From assembly GCA_001579985.1 (NCBI GenBank), contig LRSR01003980.1, positions 1 through 28,762 of the forward strand: a stretch of 28,762 nucleotides of DNA. Direction: 5' to 3'. Source of the DNA: Hypsibius dujardini (taxonomy: Eukaryota > Tardigrada > Eutardigrada > Parachela > Hypsibiidae). The notes under the pieces were generated by a model that worked only from the letters and a program-made list of their open reading frames with translations, ran no database searches and was not told the origin of the DNA. Below, in pieces: positions 10,291 to 20,136 of the stretch. Every line of letters begins with the position of its first letter. Position 1 is the stretch's first letter. Position numbers and translations under genes: made by a program.

Positions 10291-10536
10291 CTGAAACTGT
10301 TCTACACAATGGCAATCACTTCACAATCACAATCCCATCCTCAATGTACAAACTGATAAACAAACTGATCAACGACGATTCATAAAACCAAAATAAAAGT
10401 CAAAGCAGATTGATCGCGGATAGGATGTCCTTCGAGGTCTGTCTGGATTCGCTGTGCGAGCTCAAGAGCGCGGAGGTGCAGCGGTAGACAATCCTCCTCA
10501 TCCTCAATGTCTGATTTACAAAGAAGAAATCATCTT

Positions 10537-11865
10537 TCACAAGACCATGCTGAGCCAGGCAAGGATGAGGAGCACTCCGCCGGCCGGTGTAGCTCGACGC
10601 ATCAACTGGTTCTGCCAGAGCGCATAGCCGTAGAGGCCGCCGCTGAAGACGACCATGCCGGCAAGGAAGAGGCCACCTGAAGAAAGCACACACACTCATC
10701 AAGGATGATGTGCAAATCTGGAAATACTCAATAATTCATTCTGATGTGCTAGAGGGAATTCGACGATGGACAACGCAAAAACAGGAGGGAACGAAGCTAG
10801 GCCCAAGGAGCGAAGCTGTGACTTACTCTTACTACCGAATGGGACGGAAACTATTAAGGGAATAGCTCCATCAGCGTGTCGAACTGTATCAAATCAAATC
10901 AAATCAATCAATCAAATCAATCAAATCAAATCAAATCAGATCAATCAATCAAGCCCACAAACAGTATTAAATCAATCAATCAAGCTAACGAACGAACTGT
11001 ATCGAATTAATCAATCAAGCAAACTAACGACCTGAATCAAATCAATCAATCAAGCAATCTAATGAACACATCTTTTTTTCTACCGAACAAAAATTTGCGG
11101 CGCTATCAGGCGAAGAGGCCATTACCGGTAAGGCGGGGATATTTCGTCAGAGGAGCCAATGCCAAAGCAACCTAAAACGAAAAGAATTAGTGATAACTGA
11201 GCGAACAAATTTTTTTGAAAATGAACGAAAAAAATCTGCCGCTTCTTCCTTACGCTGTGAATCAAATGGTACCGATTCCCCGTCTCGAAGACTTCTCTCG
11301 CCTCCGGGTTCGCTGCCTTTCGAAAAGCATGTGCTCCTGAAAACAAAAAAGCAAACAATCACGATTCACCACTCGCTCACAAGAGAGAAAATAAATGCAG
11401 TAAACTATCAACACAATCAACAATCAAGCACTTGATTGCCCAATCAACCACCATTCAATCGATCAATCAAGCACTCGATTGCCCAATCAACCGAATAGAA
11501 TATCAACCACCAATCAATCGATCAATCGAGCACTTGATCGTCCAATCAACCGAATAGAATATCAGCCATCATTCAATCGATCAATCAACCGCACGACTCT
11601 GGATCAAGCAAGGGCAAAACTTACCGTAGGCTCCCAGGATGACGGCTGTGGCTCCCGACAGGCCTGCCAGTCGCACAAACATGGACATATGAGCCGGCAA
11701 GACCATTGTTGTTGTGGGACTTTTGGAGGGCAGCCAACTGGACGCTTTGGGAATATTCGAGTTGACTTTATCCGAAGAAGTCGGATTGAAAATCCACGGC
11801 GACACGGTCTCCCACAGAGAGTGGACGGCCCGTTCGAGTTCCGACGTCCCGGGAATCGATGTCAT
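10537..11865 (-). CDS. TMEM256: TMEM256/UPF0382 family small membrane protein
   Basis: Four minus-strand exons (11865-11625, 11336-11254, 11171-11126, 10676-10537) join in frame to give 169 residues. Donors are GTAAGT, GTAAGG and GTAATG; acceptors are TCAG, TTAG and TCAG. Family signatures follow in order: RLAGLSGATAVILGAYGAHA, then an ExFETGNRYHLIHS segment (human has YGKELFDKANKHHFLHS), then ALAPLT, GGLFLAG and GVLLILAWLSMVL at the C-terminus. Three to four hydrophobic helices are predicted. The human protein is about 113 residues; this one has an N-terminal extension of about 57. If translation began at the internal MSMFVRL the length would be near normal. TMEM256 has no established biochemical function. 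A TTCCAG acceptor lies 6 nt upstream of the chosen ATG, so a 5' UTR exon is likely. Its promoter region is shared with ESF1, which is divergent. Confidence 0.9.
10886..11060. repeat. ATCA (CAAT) arrays in TMEM256 intron 3
   Basis: AATCAAATCAATCAATCAA-type runs occur with unique breaks. This is the GATT/ATCA family, read on the plus strand as ATCA. Confidence 0.85.
11403..11592. repeat. 60-bp higher-order repeat in TMEM256 intron 1
   Basis: About three copies of a unit holding AATCGATCAATCAAGCACT, GATTGCCCAATCAACC and GAATAGAATATCA. Adjacent copies are spaced about 60 bp. The unit is built from the same ATCA tetranucleotide seen elsewhere. Confidence 0.8.
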
Positions 11866-11977
11866 ACTCCACTGGAATAAGAATTGCAAAAACTATGATT
11901 CAAATTTCAAATTTTCAACCGTAAAAAAATATTATGCGCCGTCAAAATTTCCTTGAAAACAACGGGAACATTACGAA

Positions 11978-12132
11978 AGGTGTTCGAACAGATTGCGAGA
12001 AGAAGTTCGCCCGGAGAATTATATGTTCACTGAGATAGGATTGTGTTCGCCTACGAGATTAACACGTTCGCCCGAAGAAAAAGAGGTTCGTTTAAACAGC
12101 AAAATGTTCGCCCGGTGAAAATATGTTCGCTC
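11978..12132. repeat. Interspersed TGTTCGCCCG motif, about six copies
   Basis: GTTCG-type motifs occur near 11979, 12005, 12043, 12065, 12105 and 12123. The best match is TGTTCGCCCGGTGAA, with variants such as AGTTCGCCCGGAGAA and CGTTCGCCCGAAGAA. Spacing is irregular (18-40 bp), and each copy is followed by an A-rich stretch. This could be a decayed minisatellite or a cluster of factor sites in the shared promoter. Confidence 0.55.
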
Positions 12133-12763
12133 TGGGTTCCCGAATTTTTTTATCTCCTCTTTGCATTTTAAGTCTTCTTTTGTGTTTTATTAAATAAACA
12201 TTCCCTGGATGTCGGAGAAAATTTCAGAGTCGGCTGAATGCATCGAGCGAAAACTACCGAAGGAAATTGAGGCCTCCATCGTCAAGATTGCAGACTGCGA
12301 GAGGAGAAAGGAATTATAACTTCTCACGAATCCTTTTCCTTAATCATTCAATCGACTCAATCGACCTCGCTATCTGCGGCATCACTTTCACCGGGGCTCT
12401 TCGTTTTGCACCCTCCATCTGCCACCTGTTAAACCACAACCCACCGACCACCGGCTTCGTTTTTTGATTCCACACTTCCTCTTCAACAATCGGGATTCTG
12501 AAGGTTTACCACGGAACACCATTTAATTCGATTTTGTAAATAGTTTTGTATTCAATCAACCAATCAATCTATGCGCTACCGTAGATTTTGCTTGGAAAAC
12601 AGTACCTAATTTAGTAGAATATCCGCAATCGTTTGGGAAGACTAGAATTAATTGTTCTGAGAATACTACGAAGACTCGGAAAAACCTTATCGATTCGGTA
12701 AAGAAGAACTAAGAGACGAGTTACTATCACAAATAGACAAAACCTAAAAAATTAATATGTTAT

Positions 12764-12808
12764 CAATCAGTCGATCAATCAGTCAATCAGTCAATCAGTC
12801 AATCAATC
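12764..12808. repeat. CAAT/CAGT array in the ESF1 5' region
   Basis: ATCAGTCAATCAGTCAATCA-type units repeat about 50 bp before the ESF1 5' splice acceptor, so they are probably in the 5' UTR intron. Confidence 0.8.
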
Positions 12809-12858
12809 GTACGTTCAACATTGAATGGGTTTTATTCTTTTTTCAGCGGGCTTCCAGC

Positions 12859-14494
12859 ATGGGGAGAGGAAAGATGGCCCGACCGGCGGGCAGCGGCCGG
12901 CCCAGTAAGAAGAATTTCAACCCCAAACTGAAGAAAAATAAGAAAGCGGCGGCGGAGAAGCAAAATCAGGAGCACATCCTCAAAGACGACCGGTTCTCCC
13001 GCATCGCCACCGATCCGCGCTTCCGCGGTATCCCGAAGGAAGAGCGTAAGCTGAAAATTGACGACCGCTTCAAAGCGATGTTCACGGACAAACGGTTCGA
13101 CCAGAAGCACACGGTGGATAAGCGCGGGAGACCGGTGAATTTTTCCACCTCGGACAATTTGAAGAAATTCTACCATCTTGAAGAGGAAGAGGGCGGTGAG
13201 GCGGCCACATCGAGTACAAAAAGGACAAAGAAGAAACATTCTGATCTGGATAAGAGATTCAAGGTGAAATCAGGTACGCTTCGGGGTTGGAACAGGGCTG
13301 CGAGTGAAGTTCAAGTCACATTAAAATTTAATTATACAATTGATTGACTGATTGACTGACGGACTGACTGATCGATCGATTGATTGGCTGACTGATTATT
13401 TGATTGATTGATTGACTAATTAACTTATTGATTGATTGATTGTAAGATTGATTGATTGATTGTAAAAGGTTGAAAATCTCCTGATTGACTGATAGATGTA
13501 ACTATTCTCTTGTATTTCAGAAGACTCGGAGGAAAGTGATACCGAAACGGAGGACGACGATGACGATCCGTCCCGAGACCTCGCTCGCGGGAAGGGAAAC
13601 ATGGAAAGCAGCTCGGACGAATCCGAGGACGAGGACGAAGAGACGGCCGAAGAAATCGAACACCCCTGGGCGGAATTTTCCCAGGACGCGCCGCCGACCG
13701 ATGAAGCAACCCGTCGCCTGGCTTTAGTCAACATGGACTGGGACGGTATCAAGGCGGAAGACCTTCTGGCATTGTTCACGTCTTTCAAGCCCACCAGCGG
13801 CGTCATCAACTCCGTCACCATCTACCGCTCGGAGTACGGCCTGAAACGGATGGAGGAGGAGAAGAAAAAGGGTCCGCTCGAGTTGACGCGGGTGTCCAGT
13901 TTGAAGAAGGGCGACGACTCGGACTCTGACGATTCCGACGACGAAGCAGATGACGCCTCTAAGGCAAGCAAGCACAGCAGAGAAACAAAACGAAATAACA
14001 CATTGAATTCAGTTTGAGGTTTTTATTCTAATGTAGTGTTTGCTTCCCTAGGCAAGAGGGAATGAACAGTTGCGGGAGTATCAGCTGAACCGGCTGAAGT
14101 ACTATTACGCCGTGATTGAGTGCGACACCGCGGAGACTGCAAGCAAAATCTACGAAGAATGCGATGGCTTGGAGTACGAGAACTCCTCCACGGTGATTGA
14201 CTTGAGGTACATCCCGGAGGATATGGAGTTTGAGCAGGAAGCGCGAAGTGCGGCGACTAATTTGCCGGCGAATTATGTGGCCAGTGAGTTTGTCAATTCG
14301 GCTCTGCAGCAGTCGACGGTGAAGTGCTCTTGGGATGAGACGCCGCGGGATCGCAAGGGACTGCCGGCGTTTGCTGACTGGGAAAAGCAGGATGACTTGC
14401 AGGTGAGGGTGCCTGCCTGTGTTCTCTTTGTCTCTCTGTCTGTCTATCTGCCTGTCTGCCTGTCTGCCTGTCTGCCTGTCTGTCTGCCTTCCTA

Positions 14495-14541
<47 letters not shown>

Positions 14542-15670
14542 GACTGTCTCTCTGTCTTTGTCTCTCTAATTGCCTCCATCGGAAGAAATATCTCTGTCTT
14601 TGTTCCTTTCCATTGTATCTGTCTGTCTGTTCCTTTTTTGAAGAAGTTTGCTCGGTACATGCCGTTAACAGTTATTTTCATTCGAACTGTTCTAGGCGTA
14701 TCTGGCAAGTTCATCCGATGAAGAGGATGAAGAGGAAGCAGCACCGTTTCTTGATGCCCCCAACGGAGACACCAAATCGGTCCGCTCTACCCGGTCCATG
14801 AAAGACCCAGAAGCCATTGAGAAGTACCGAGCGCTCCTCCTCGGTCTCGACACTGACGACGGTACATCTAAGCCCGCTGGCGACTCTGACAGCGACGGTA
14901 ATGTGGATTTGGAGGTCGAATGGGAGCCGGACGTCAAATCCGCGGCTGCCAACGCGGTGGAGAAGCATAAGAAAGCGGCGGAAGTGGAAAAACTCACGCC
15001 GTTTGAGAAGCTCCTGGAGAAGCAGGCGGTCAAGCGGAAAGCCCGAAAAGAAGCCAAGTTACGCGAGTCCACACCGGATTTTGATCGTGCATTGGCAGAC
15101 GAAGGCGATGACGATTTGGTGGATTCGGATAATGACGAGTCGGTGGTGGAAGGCGGCGACGCCGAGGAGGAAGATCCTCGAACGGCTGAAGAGGTCGCCG
15201 CGGAGGTCGCCGATTTGGAGCTGCTGGTCGGCGGCCGGCGTCCCGGAGAGAAGCGACGGCATTTCAGCTTGTCCACTTTGCTGAAGGAAGGCAAAGAGGG
15301 AAAGGAATCCAAGTCGCAGCTGCGGAAGAAGCGGAAGTTGGCGGCACGGTCGAAGACCTCACTGGTGAAGGCGGAGACGCCGGCGGCGGTGGACGACTTT
15401 GAGATGGACCTGCAGGATCCGCGGTTTGCGGCGCTGTACACGTCCAGCCAGTACAACGTGGACAAGTCGGATGCTGCGTTTAAGGCGACAAAAGGGATGG
15501 ATGCGCTGGTGCGGGAGAAGGTGCAGCGGCGAGGGGAGCAGCAACAGGCCAGGACGTCCTCGTCGTCGAGGGATGGCAGAGGCGTGCGGTCTGTTCGACC
15601 CGAAATTTCGTCACTGGCCAAGTCGGTGAAGGCAAAGATTGCTAGCGACAGGATGAATAAGAAGAATTAG
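12859..15670 (+). CDS. ESF1: ESF1 homolog, nucleolar pre-rRNA processing factor
   Basis: Four coding exons (12859-13273, 13521-13963, 14052-14402, 14696-15670) give 727 residues; the human protein has 851. ESF1 acts in early 18S pre-rRNA processing in the nucleolus. Diagnostic segments are DDRFSRIATDPRFRGIPKEE and DKRGRPVNFSTSDNLKKFY near the N-terminus, an acidic Ser/Glu/Asp tract, RLALVNMDWDGIKAEDLLAL (RRM-like region), YQLNRLKYYYAVIECDTAET, ETASKIYEECDGLEYE, AYLASSSDEEDEE, and a C-terminal NUC153-type block FEMDLQDPRFAALYTSSQYN. The start has a favourable context, and a splice acceptor 12 nt upstream marks a 5' UTR intron. Intron 2 (13964-14051) seems to use a GC donor, AAG|GCAAGC; retaining it would stop translation at 14017. 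Intron 3 is largely a CTGT array. Confidence 0.95.
13337..13470. repeat. GATT array in ESF1 intron 1
   Basis: TTGATTGACTGATTGACTGA-type repeats fill much of the 247-bp intron. Confidence 0.85.
14422..14570. repeat. CTGT array in ESF1 intron 3
   Basis: The array begins about 20 nt after the donor at 14403. It is CTGC/CTGT-mixed at first, perfect CTGT from about 14498 to 14540, then degenerate. The sense strand reads CTGT. Confidence 0.9.
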
Positions 15671-15719
15671 AATGGAAAAATTGTGGGAGAGTGGACTGTT
15701 CTGTTTTTATCGGAGCCCG

Positions 15720-15725
15720 ATTAAA
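15720..15725 (+). terminator. Probable ESF1 polyadenylation signal
   Basis: ATTAAA lies 50 nt after the ESF1 stop and is followed by a GT-rich stretch near 15743-15756. It is the common variant of AATAAA, so the 3' UTR would be very short. Confidence 0.5.
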
Positions 15726-15758
15726 GAACTCAGTCGCAACTGTTTTCGTGTTAGTTGG

Positions 15759-16082
15759 GCAGACTGATAGACAAACAGACAAACAGATACACAAACAGGC
15801 AGACATACAAACAGATACACAATCAGGCAGACAGACAAAACAGATACACAGATAGACACAGACAAACAGATACACAGACAGACAGACAAACAGATACACA
15901 GACAGACAGACAAAGAGATACACAGATAGACAAACAGACAAACAGATAGACAAACAGGCAGACAGACAAACAGATACACAGATAGACACAGACAAACAGA
16001 TACACAGATAGACAAACAGACAAACAGATACACAAACAGGCAGACAGACAAACAGATACACAGACAGAGAGACAAACAGACA
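15759..16082. repeat. CAGA/ACAA array, about 320 bp
   Basis: GACAAACAGATACACAGA-type units of 16-20 bp recur many times, built from CAGA, CAAA and TACA tetranucleotides. It is the second longest array in the window, just downstream of ESF1. Confidence 0.9.
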
Positions 16083-16402
16083 GTCGGTGACGGTAACGAA
16101 TGATTGCCGCAAAGAGAAAAGATTAATTTGAAAATGAGACGGCTTCGGTTCTTCGGATTCACTTTGCTGGTTCATAGTTCAAAAGCCACAACATCCACAA
16201 AAATCGTTGAGGCTGCACTGGTCGCCCAGTTGATATGATCCGATACTTTCTTAACGAAACAGTAGTTCCGTGCTGGAACTTCCAGCAGACTAGTCTCAGA
16301 TTCGAAATAAGGGAACAAACTCCTACTTCTGACCTGATACTTGTCCAATCAAGGAATCAAGCAATGGTGCCAGCAGACCAGTCTCGGATTTTATATACTG
16401 TA

Positions 16403-16547
16403 CAGTGAAAGTCCTGAGATTCGAACGACGTCACAGTATCGTTTCTACTTTACTGTCTCAAACTCCAAACTAGCAACGGCCGGCTCCGAGCAAACAGTTC
16501 GATAAAAATAAACTCTCGTGACAGTTCGAATCTCGGGACTTTGACTG
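16403..16547. mobile_element. 145-bp MITE with TA target duplication (Tc1/mariner-like)
   Basis: The left end is TA|CAGTGAAAGTCCTGAGATTC and continues GAAC. The right end, read in reverse complement, is TA|CAGTCAAAGTCCCGAGATTC, also continuing GAAC. The 24-bp terminal repeats differ at two positions. Both ends are flanked by TA, and the element starts with CAGT, as Tc1/mariner elements commonly do. It has no coding capacity, so it would depend on a transposase elsewhere. Confidence 0.75.
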
Positions 16548-16592
16548 TAGGCGGGAAAAATCTTATCCTGAGTACAGTACGATCGAGTCCAT

Positions 16593-16775
16593 CTTTCTTT
16601 GTTCTTCAACTACGCTTTTTCGTTCTTCAACTCAGCTTTTTCGTTCTGCAATCCAGCTTTTTCGTTCTTCAACCTAGCTTTTTCGTTCTTCAACTCAGCT
16701 TTTTCGTTCTTCAATCCAGCTTTTCCGTTCTTCAACTAAGCTTTTCGTTCTTCAACCCAGCTTTTTCGTTCTTGT
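16593..16775. repeat. 21-bp minisatellite, nine copies
   Basis: The core GTTCTTCAAC (or a one-base variant) begins at 16601, 16622, 16643, 16664, 16685, 16706, 16727, 16747 and 16768, followed by a TAGCTTTTTC-type linker. The period is 21 bp except one 20-bp step. Because 21 is a multiple of three, the array is open in frame and would read as a Phe-Phe-Val-Leu-Gln heptad repeat, but no start codon or exon supports translation. It lies 240 bp upstream of the EEFSEC start. Confidence 0.9.
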
Positions 16776-17013
16776 TCCTCTACTCTTGTTCCTCTACTCT
16801 ATTCTCCAAGCATGTCGCATGTGAGTTAGCGAGTACGTCTAACGCCACTTCCAAGGTGACCCGAGTTCGCGCTCTCAGCTCGTGCAATAGAACCGCAACA
16901 GCTTAATCAATTGATCGACCAATGGACCGACTGACCGTAGGAATTGTTCTAATTCTTTTGAACATGATGCATGTATATCTTCCATTTTTCGATGTCTTTT
17001 CCTGACTGATGTA

Positions 17014-18105
17014 ATGGCTTCACCATCACCGGATAACAGTGTCAATTTCAATATCGGTGTGCTAGGCCATGTGGACAGCGGGAAAACGGCCCTTTGCCGG
17101 GCACTCTCCACAACTTCCAGCACCGCGTCCTTCGATAAAAATCCTCAAAGCCAAGAACGCGGCATCACCTTGGATCTGGGGTTCTCCTCCTTTTCCACAC
17201 TCATTCCAGAGCATCTGAGGGACGGTCTATCGCAATCCAAAACGTTTATTCAGTATACTCTGGTGGATTGCCCAGGTTTGACTTTCTCACGCGAAAGTGT
17301 GTGCTTGATTGCTTGATTAACGCGCTTATTTTACAAGACTTTTTTCTCAGGCCATGCTTCCCTGATACGAACCATCCTCAGTGGAGCTCAAATTATGGAT
17401 CTCATGTAGGTGTTTCTGTTGCTGGAATTTGACAGCCGCACATGTTGTATATTCCTTGGCCCTGCATCTGCCCGCCACGACGAAGCGCTTATACAGAGAT
17501 GGATGACGTTGTTGAATAACACATCAATCAATCAACTGATGGATTACATTGCGTCTAATTTTAGAGCGTAATACATCAATCAACCGATGGATTACATTGT
17601 GTCTAATTTTAGAGCGTAATACATCAATCAATGGAATTGCTGTTTGGATTGCTGAGTAAAAAGCGGTTTTCATTGGCCGGATGATTCAATTGGTAGAGTT
17701 ATTTTGAGTTCTTTTCGCTTATTATGGTTCTTATGTTTTCAGGTTTTTGGTCGTGGACGTGACTAAAGGAATGCAGACACAGACGGCGGAGTGTCTAGTC
17801 ATAGGTGAAATCTGTTGTGGGAAGATGATCGTTGTGCTGAACAAAATCGACTTGCTACCGGAAGACAAACGACATCAGATGATTTTGAAGGTCTATCATC
17901 TGTATATGTAATTGTATAGCGTGTCTAGTGTGTATTATATGACCGGGTTGCGGAATATCACTACGTGCAACCTTTTTCACTGTGGTTGCACTGTAGATGC
18001 GAACGAGGATCGAGAAGACTTTACAGACAACCAAGTTTGCCGGTGCCCCTTTGGTTGCAGTGGCGGCCCGAATCAACAGCCTAGAGGTACCTTCCTCTTT
18101 TGCTC

Positions 18106-18140
<35 letters not shown>

Positions 18141-19727
18141 GCCTGTCTATCTGTCTGTCTGTCTGCCTGTCCGTCTGTCTGCCTGCCTGTCTGCCTGCCT
18201 GTCTGCCTGTCTGTCTGTGTATCTGTCTGTCTGTCTATCTATCTGTCTGTATATCTGCCTGTCTACTTCATGTTTGCCTGTCTATCTATCTTTCTGGCTG
18301 GATATCTGTCGCCTTTTTGTCTCTCTTCTTGGTTGGGGTTTCGTGTAACTGTGTCCGCTACTTCTAATTCGGGCTCTTCCACACCGAAGGTTCTTTTTGA
18401 AGAGCGCGGAAACGCAGTGTCTAGGCATGGAGGACCTCCTCCGAACTTTGTCTGCCGCGACCATCATTCCCCACCGTGACCCTACGGGCTCTCTACTCTT
18501 CTCGGTGGACCATTGCTTCACCATCCGCGGCCAAGGGACCGTCATGACGGGCACCGTGCTAGCCGGCACGGCGAAAGTAAACGATCCTATCGAAATTGTG
18601 GCAACCAAAGACACAAGGAAGATCAAATCCATGCAGATGTTTCGTCTGCCGGTCCAGCAAGCAGTGCAGGCACGGACGGTCATCCTTGACGGTGTTCAGC
18701 TATTCCGGAAGTGGCTTAATTTTCTCTTTTGTTTTTGGCTCAGGGCGATCGTGTGGGAATCTGTGTGCCCAATTTCGATGCGAAACTTCTTGAACGCGGC
18801 TTTGCCGCTGCACCAGGGACACTGCACACCATTTATGGCGCTGTTGTCTGTGTGTCGAAGATTCCGTACTTTAAACATCCAATTCGCAGTCGAGCGAAGT
18901 TCCACGTAACCCTTGGTGAGAATTGATTTTGCCTATTTGTCTATCTGCCTGCCTGCCTGTATGTTTGTCTATCTGTTTATCTGTCTGGTTCTCTGCCTGG
19001 TTGTTTGTCTGTCTGTCTGTCTGCTGCATGCTTGTTTGTCTGCCTGTCTGTCTGCCTGTGCGTCTGTCTGTCTGTCTGTGTAACTGTCTGGTTGTTTGTC
19101 TGCCTGTTTGTGCGACTGTTTCCATTCGCAGGTCATGAAACTGTAATGGCAAAGCTGCAACTTTTCCAAAGCGACAAATCCATCCGACCTTTGGAGCTTG
19201 ACTACTCCGAGGAATATCGTCATTTGGAGGAGGTACCTGAATCCTCCGACTTTTGTACCGCCTTTGCCTTGATAGAACTGGAAACGCCGGTTGTGGGCCA
19301 GAAAGGCCAGTTGATGATCGCATCGAAGCTAGACTCGGACATCCATCAGAATGCCTGTCGTCTAGCCTTCCATGGTCGCCTCATTGAGGCGTACCTCGAC
19401 AGAGACTACCACTCCACCCAATTGTTCAAGCTGAAAATCTTCAAAACAAAAGAGCGATCCGGTGTCGTGGAACGGATGCAGGACAGAGAATCGGTGATTG
19501 TGAGGAATATGGTGAAGAAGGAGACGGACATCGGGAAATTCGAGCGGCTGAAGGTGCAGCTGTCGACTGGGGAGCAGGGCTTTATTGAGAGTGCCTTCGG
19601 AAAAAGTGGCAAAATCAAAGTTCGGATACCCGGTAATGGGAGCAGACAGACAGATGGACAACCAAACAGACACACAGACACACAGATAGACACACAGACT
19701 GGTGGACTGGCAGGCAGGCAGGCTGGC

Positions 19728-19770
<43 letters not shown>

Positions 19771-20049
19771 AAGACAGACAGACAGACAGGCCGGCTTAGT
19801 TTTCCTTACATTGTGTTATTTTTATCTTTTTCGTCGAACTTTCTAGATGATTTTTTTTCTGTGGTAGGTGGACTGAAGGAATCCACAGTAGTGGCCTTAA
19901 CAAAGCCTGCCAAGGCAAAAACTGCCAACGGGGATATAGACGAGGATGCCGGTCCTCGTGATGCCACGGCGGATGCAAGCGTCATACTTGTGAAACTCGA
20001 ATTTAAACGCTTTATTCACGACAGCCGGAAGCAAATGATTCAGAGCTGA
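17014..20049 (+). CDS. EEFSEC: Selenocysteine-specific elongation factor eEFSec
   Basis: This GTPase brings selenocysteinyl-tRNA(Sec) to the ribosome at UGA codons with SBP2 and the SECIS element. Eight exons (17014-17275, 17351-17405, 17743-17890, 17997-18086, 18403-18669, 18744-18915, 19132-19632, 19868-20049) give 558 residues; the human protein has 596. The GTPase motifs are intact: G1 GHVDSGKT (18-25), G2 [11 protein letters not shown]3 DCPGH (85-89), G4 NKID (139-142). Further matches are [79 protein letters not shown] and [16 protein letters not shown]. The C-terminus [17 protein letters not shown] aligns with the human end. Intron 5 most simply uses a GC donor (CAG|GCACGG at 18670), giving [10 protein letters not shown]; a weak GT at 18679 would add Ala-Arg-Thr. 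Introns 4, 6 and 7 are filled by CTGT/CAGA arrays. Confidence 0.96.
17521..17634. repeat. Direct repeat in EEFSEC intron 2
   Basis: Blocks beginning ACATCAATCAA at 17521, 17573 and (partly) 17621 share GGATTACATTG, GTCTAATTTTAGAGCGTAAT and the next ACATCAATC. The periods are 52 and 48 bp; the 4-bp difference is one ATCA unit, which points to slippage. Confidence 0.85.
18104..18296. repeat. CTGT array in EEFSEC intron 4
   Basis: It begins about 17 nt after the donor at 18087 and fills much of the intron. CTGT passes into CTGC and TATC variants. The sense strand is CTGT. Confidence 0.9.
18935..19115. repeat. CTGT array in EEFSEC intron 6
   Basis: It begins about 19 nt after the donor at 18916 and runs almost to the acceptor at 19131. 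The sense strand is CTGT, with many one-base variants. Confidence 0.9.
19643..19796. repeat. CAGA array in EEFSEC intron 7
   Basis: It begins about 10 nt after the donor at 19633. Here the sense strand is CAGA, the opposite orientation to introns 4 and 6. The stretch at about 19728-19768 is perfect. Confidence 0.9.
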
Positions 20050-20136
20050 CTGTGTCTGCAGCGCAGCAGTTTGGCCTTTCTTCTGTGATTTAAATGATGT
20101 CCGAAAGATATTTCCATATAAAGAAAAAATTCTGAA

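Larger units (their letters stand above)
3727..10536. other. 6.8-kb spacer without a supportable gene
   Basis: The MARVEL gene ends at 3726 and TMEM256 ends at 10537 from the other side, so this is a convergent 3'-3' spacer. It is dominated by tetranucleotide arrays (separate entries) with unique sequence between them. Several long open frames exist, but they come from the stop-free CTGT/CAGA arrays and give only Cys-Leu-Ser-Val or Gln-Thr-Asp-Arg strings. The non-repetitive parts (about 4040-4340, 7000-7280, 8090-8260, 8880-9130) show no recognisable protein, no convincing exon chain and no tRNA. A 3' UTR for the MARVEL gene is expected in the first few hundred bases. Confidence 0.6.
11866..12858. 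other. Divergent TMEM256-ESF1 spacer
   Basis: About 1 kb separates the start codons of two divergent genes, so it should contain both promoters and the 5' UTR exons. A CTTTTTTCAG acceptor at 12837-12846 indicates a 5' UTR intron in ESF1. The spacer includes a run of TTCGCCCG motifs (11978-12130) and a CAATCAGT array (12764-12808). I see no coding exon. Confidence 0.6.
15671..17013. other. ESF1-EEFSEC spacer
   Basis: This 1.3-kb spacer holds a long CAGA array (15759-16082), a MITE-like element (16403-16547) and a 21-bp minisatellite (16593-16775). A 20-bp segment is also duplicated directly: CAGCAGACTAGTCTCAGATT near 16282 and CAGCAGACCAGTCTCGGATT near 16371. No exon is evident. The EEFSEC promoter should lie in its right end. 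Confidence 0.65.

Noticed and set aside
14692-15621. 309-residue Ser-rich open frame on the minus strand
   Set aside because: It is antisense to the last ESF1 exon, which has clear family similarity in the plus frame.
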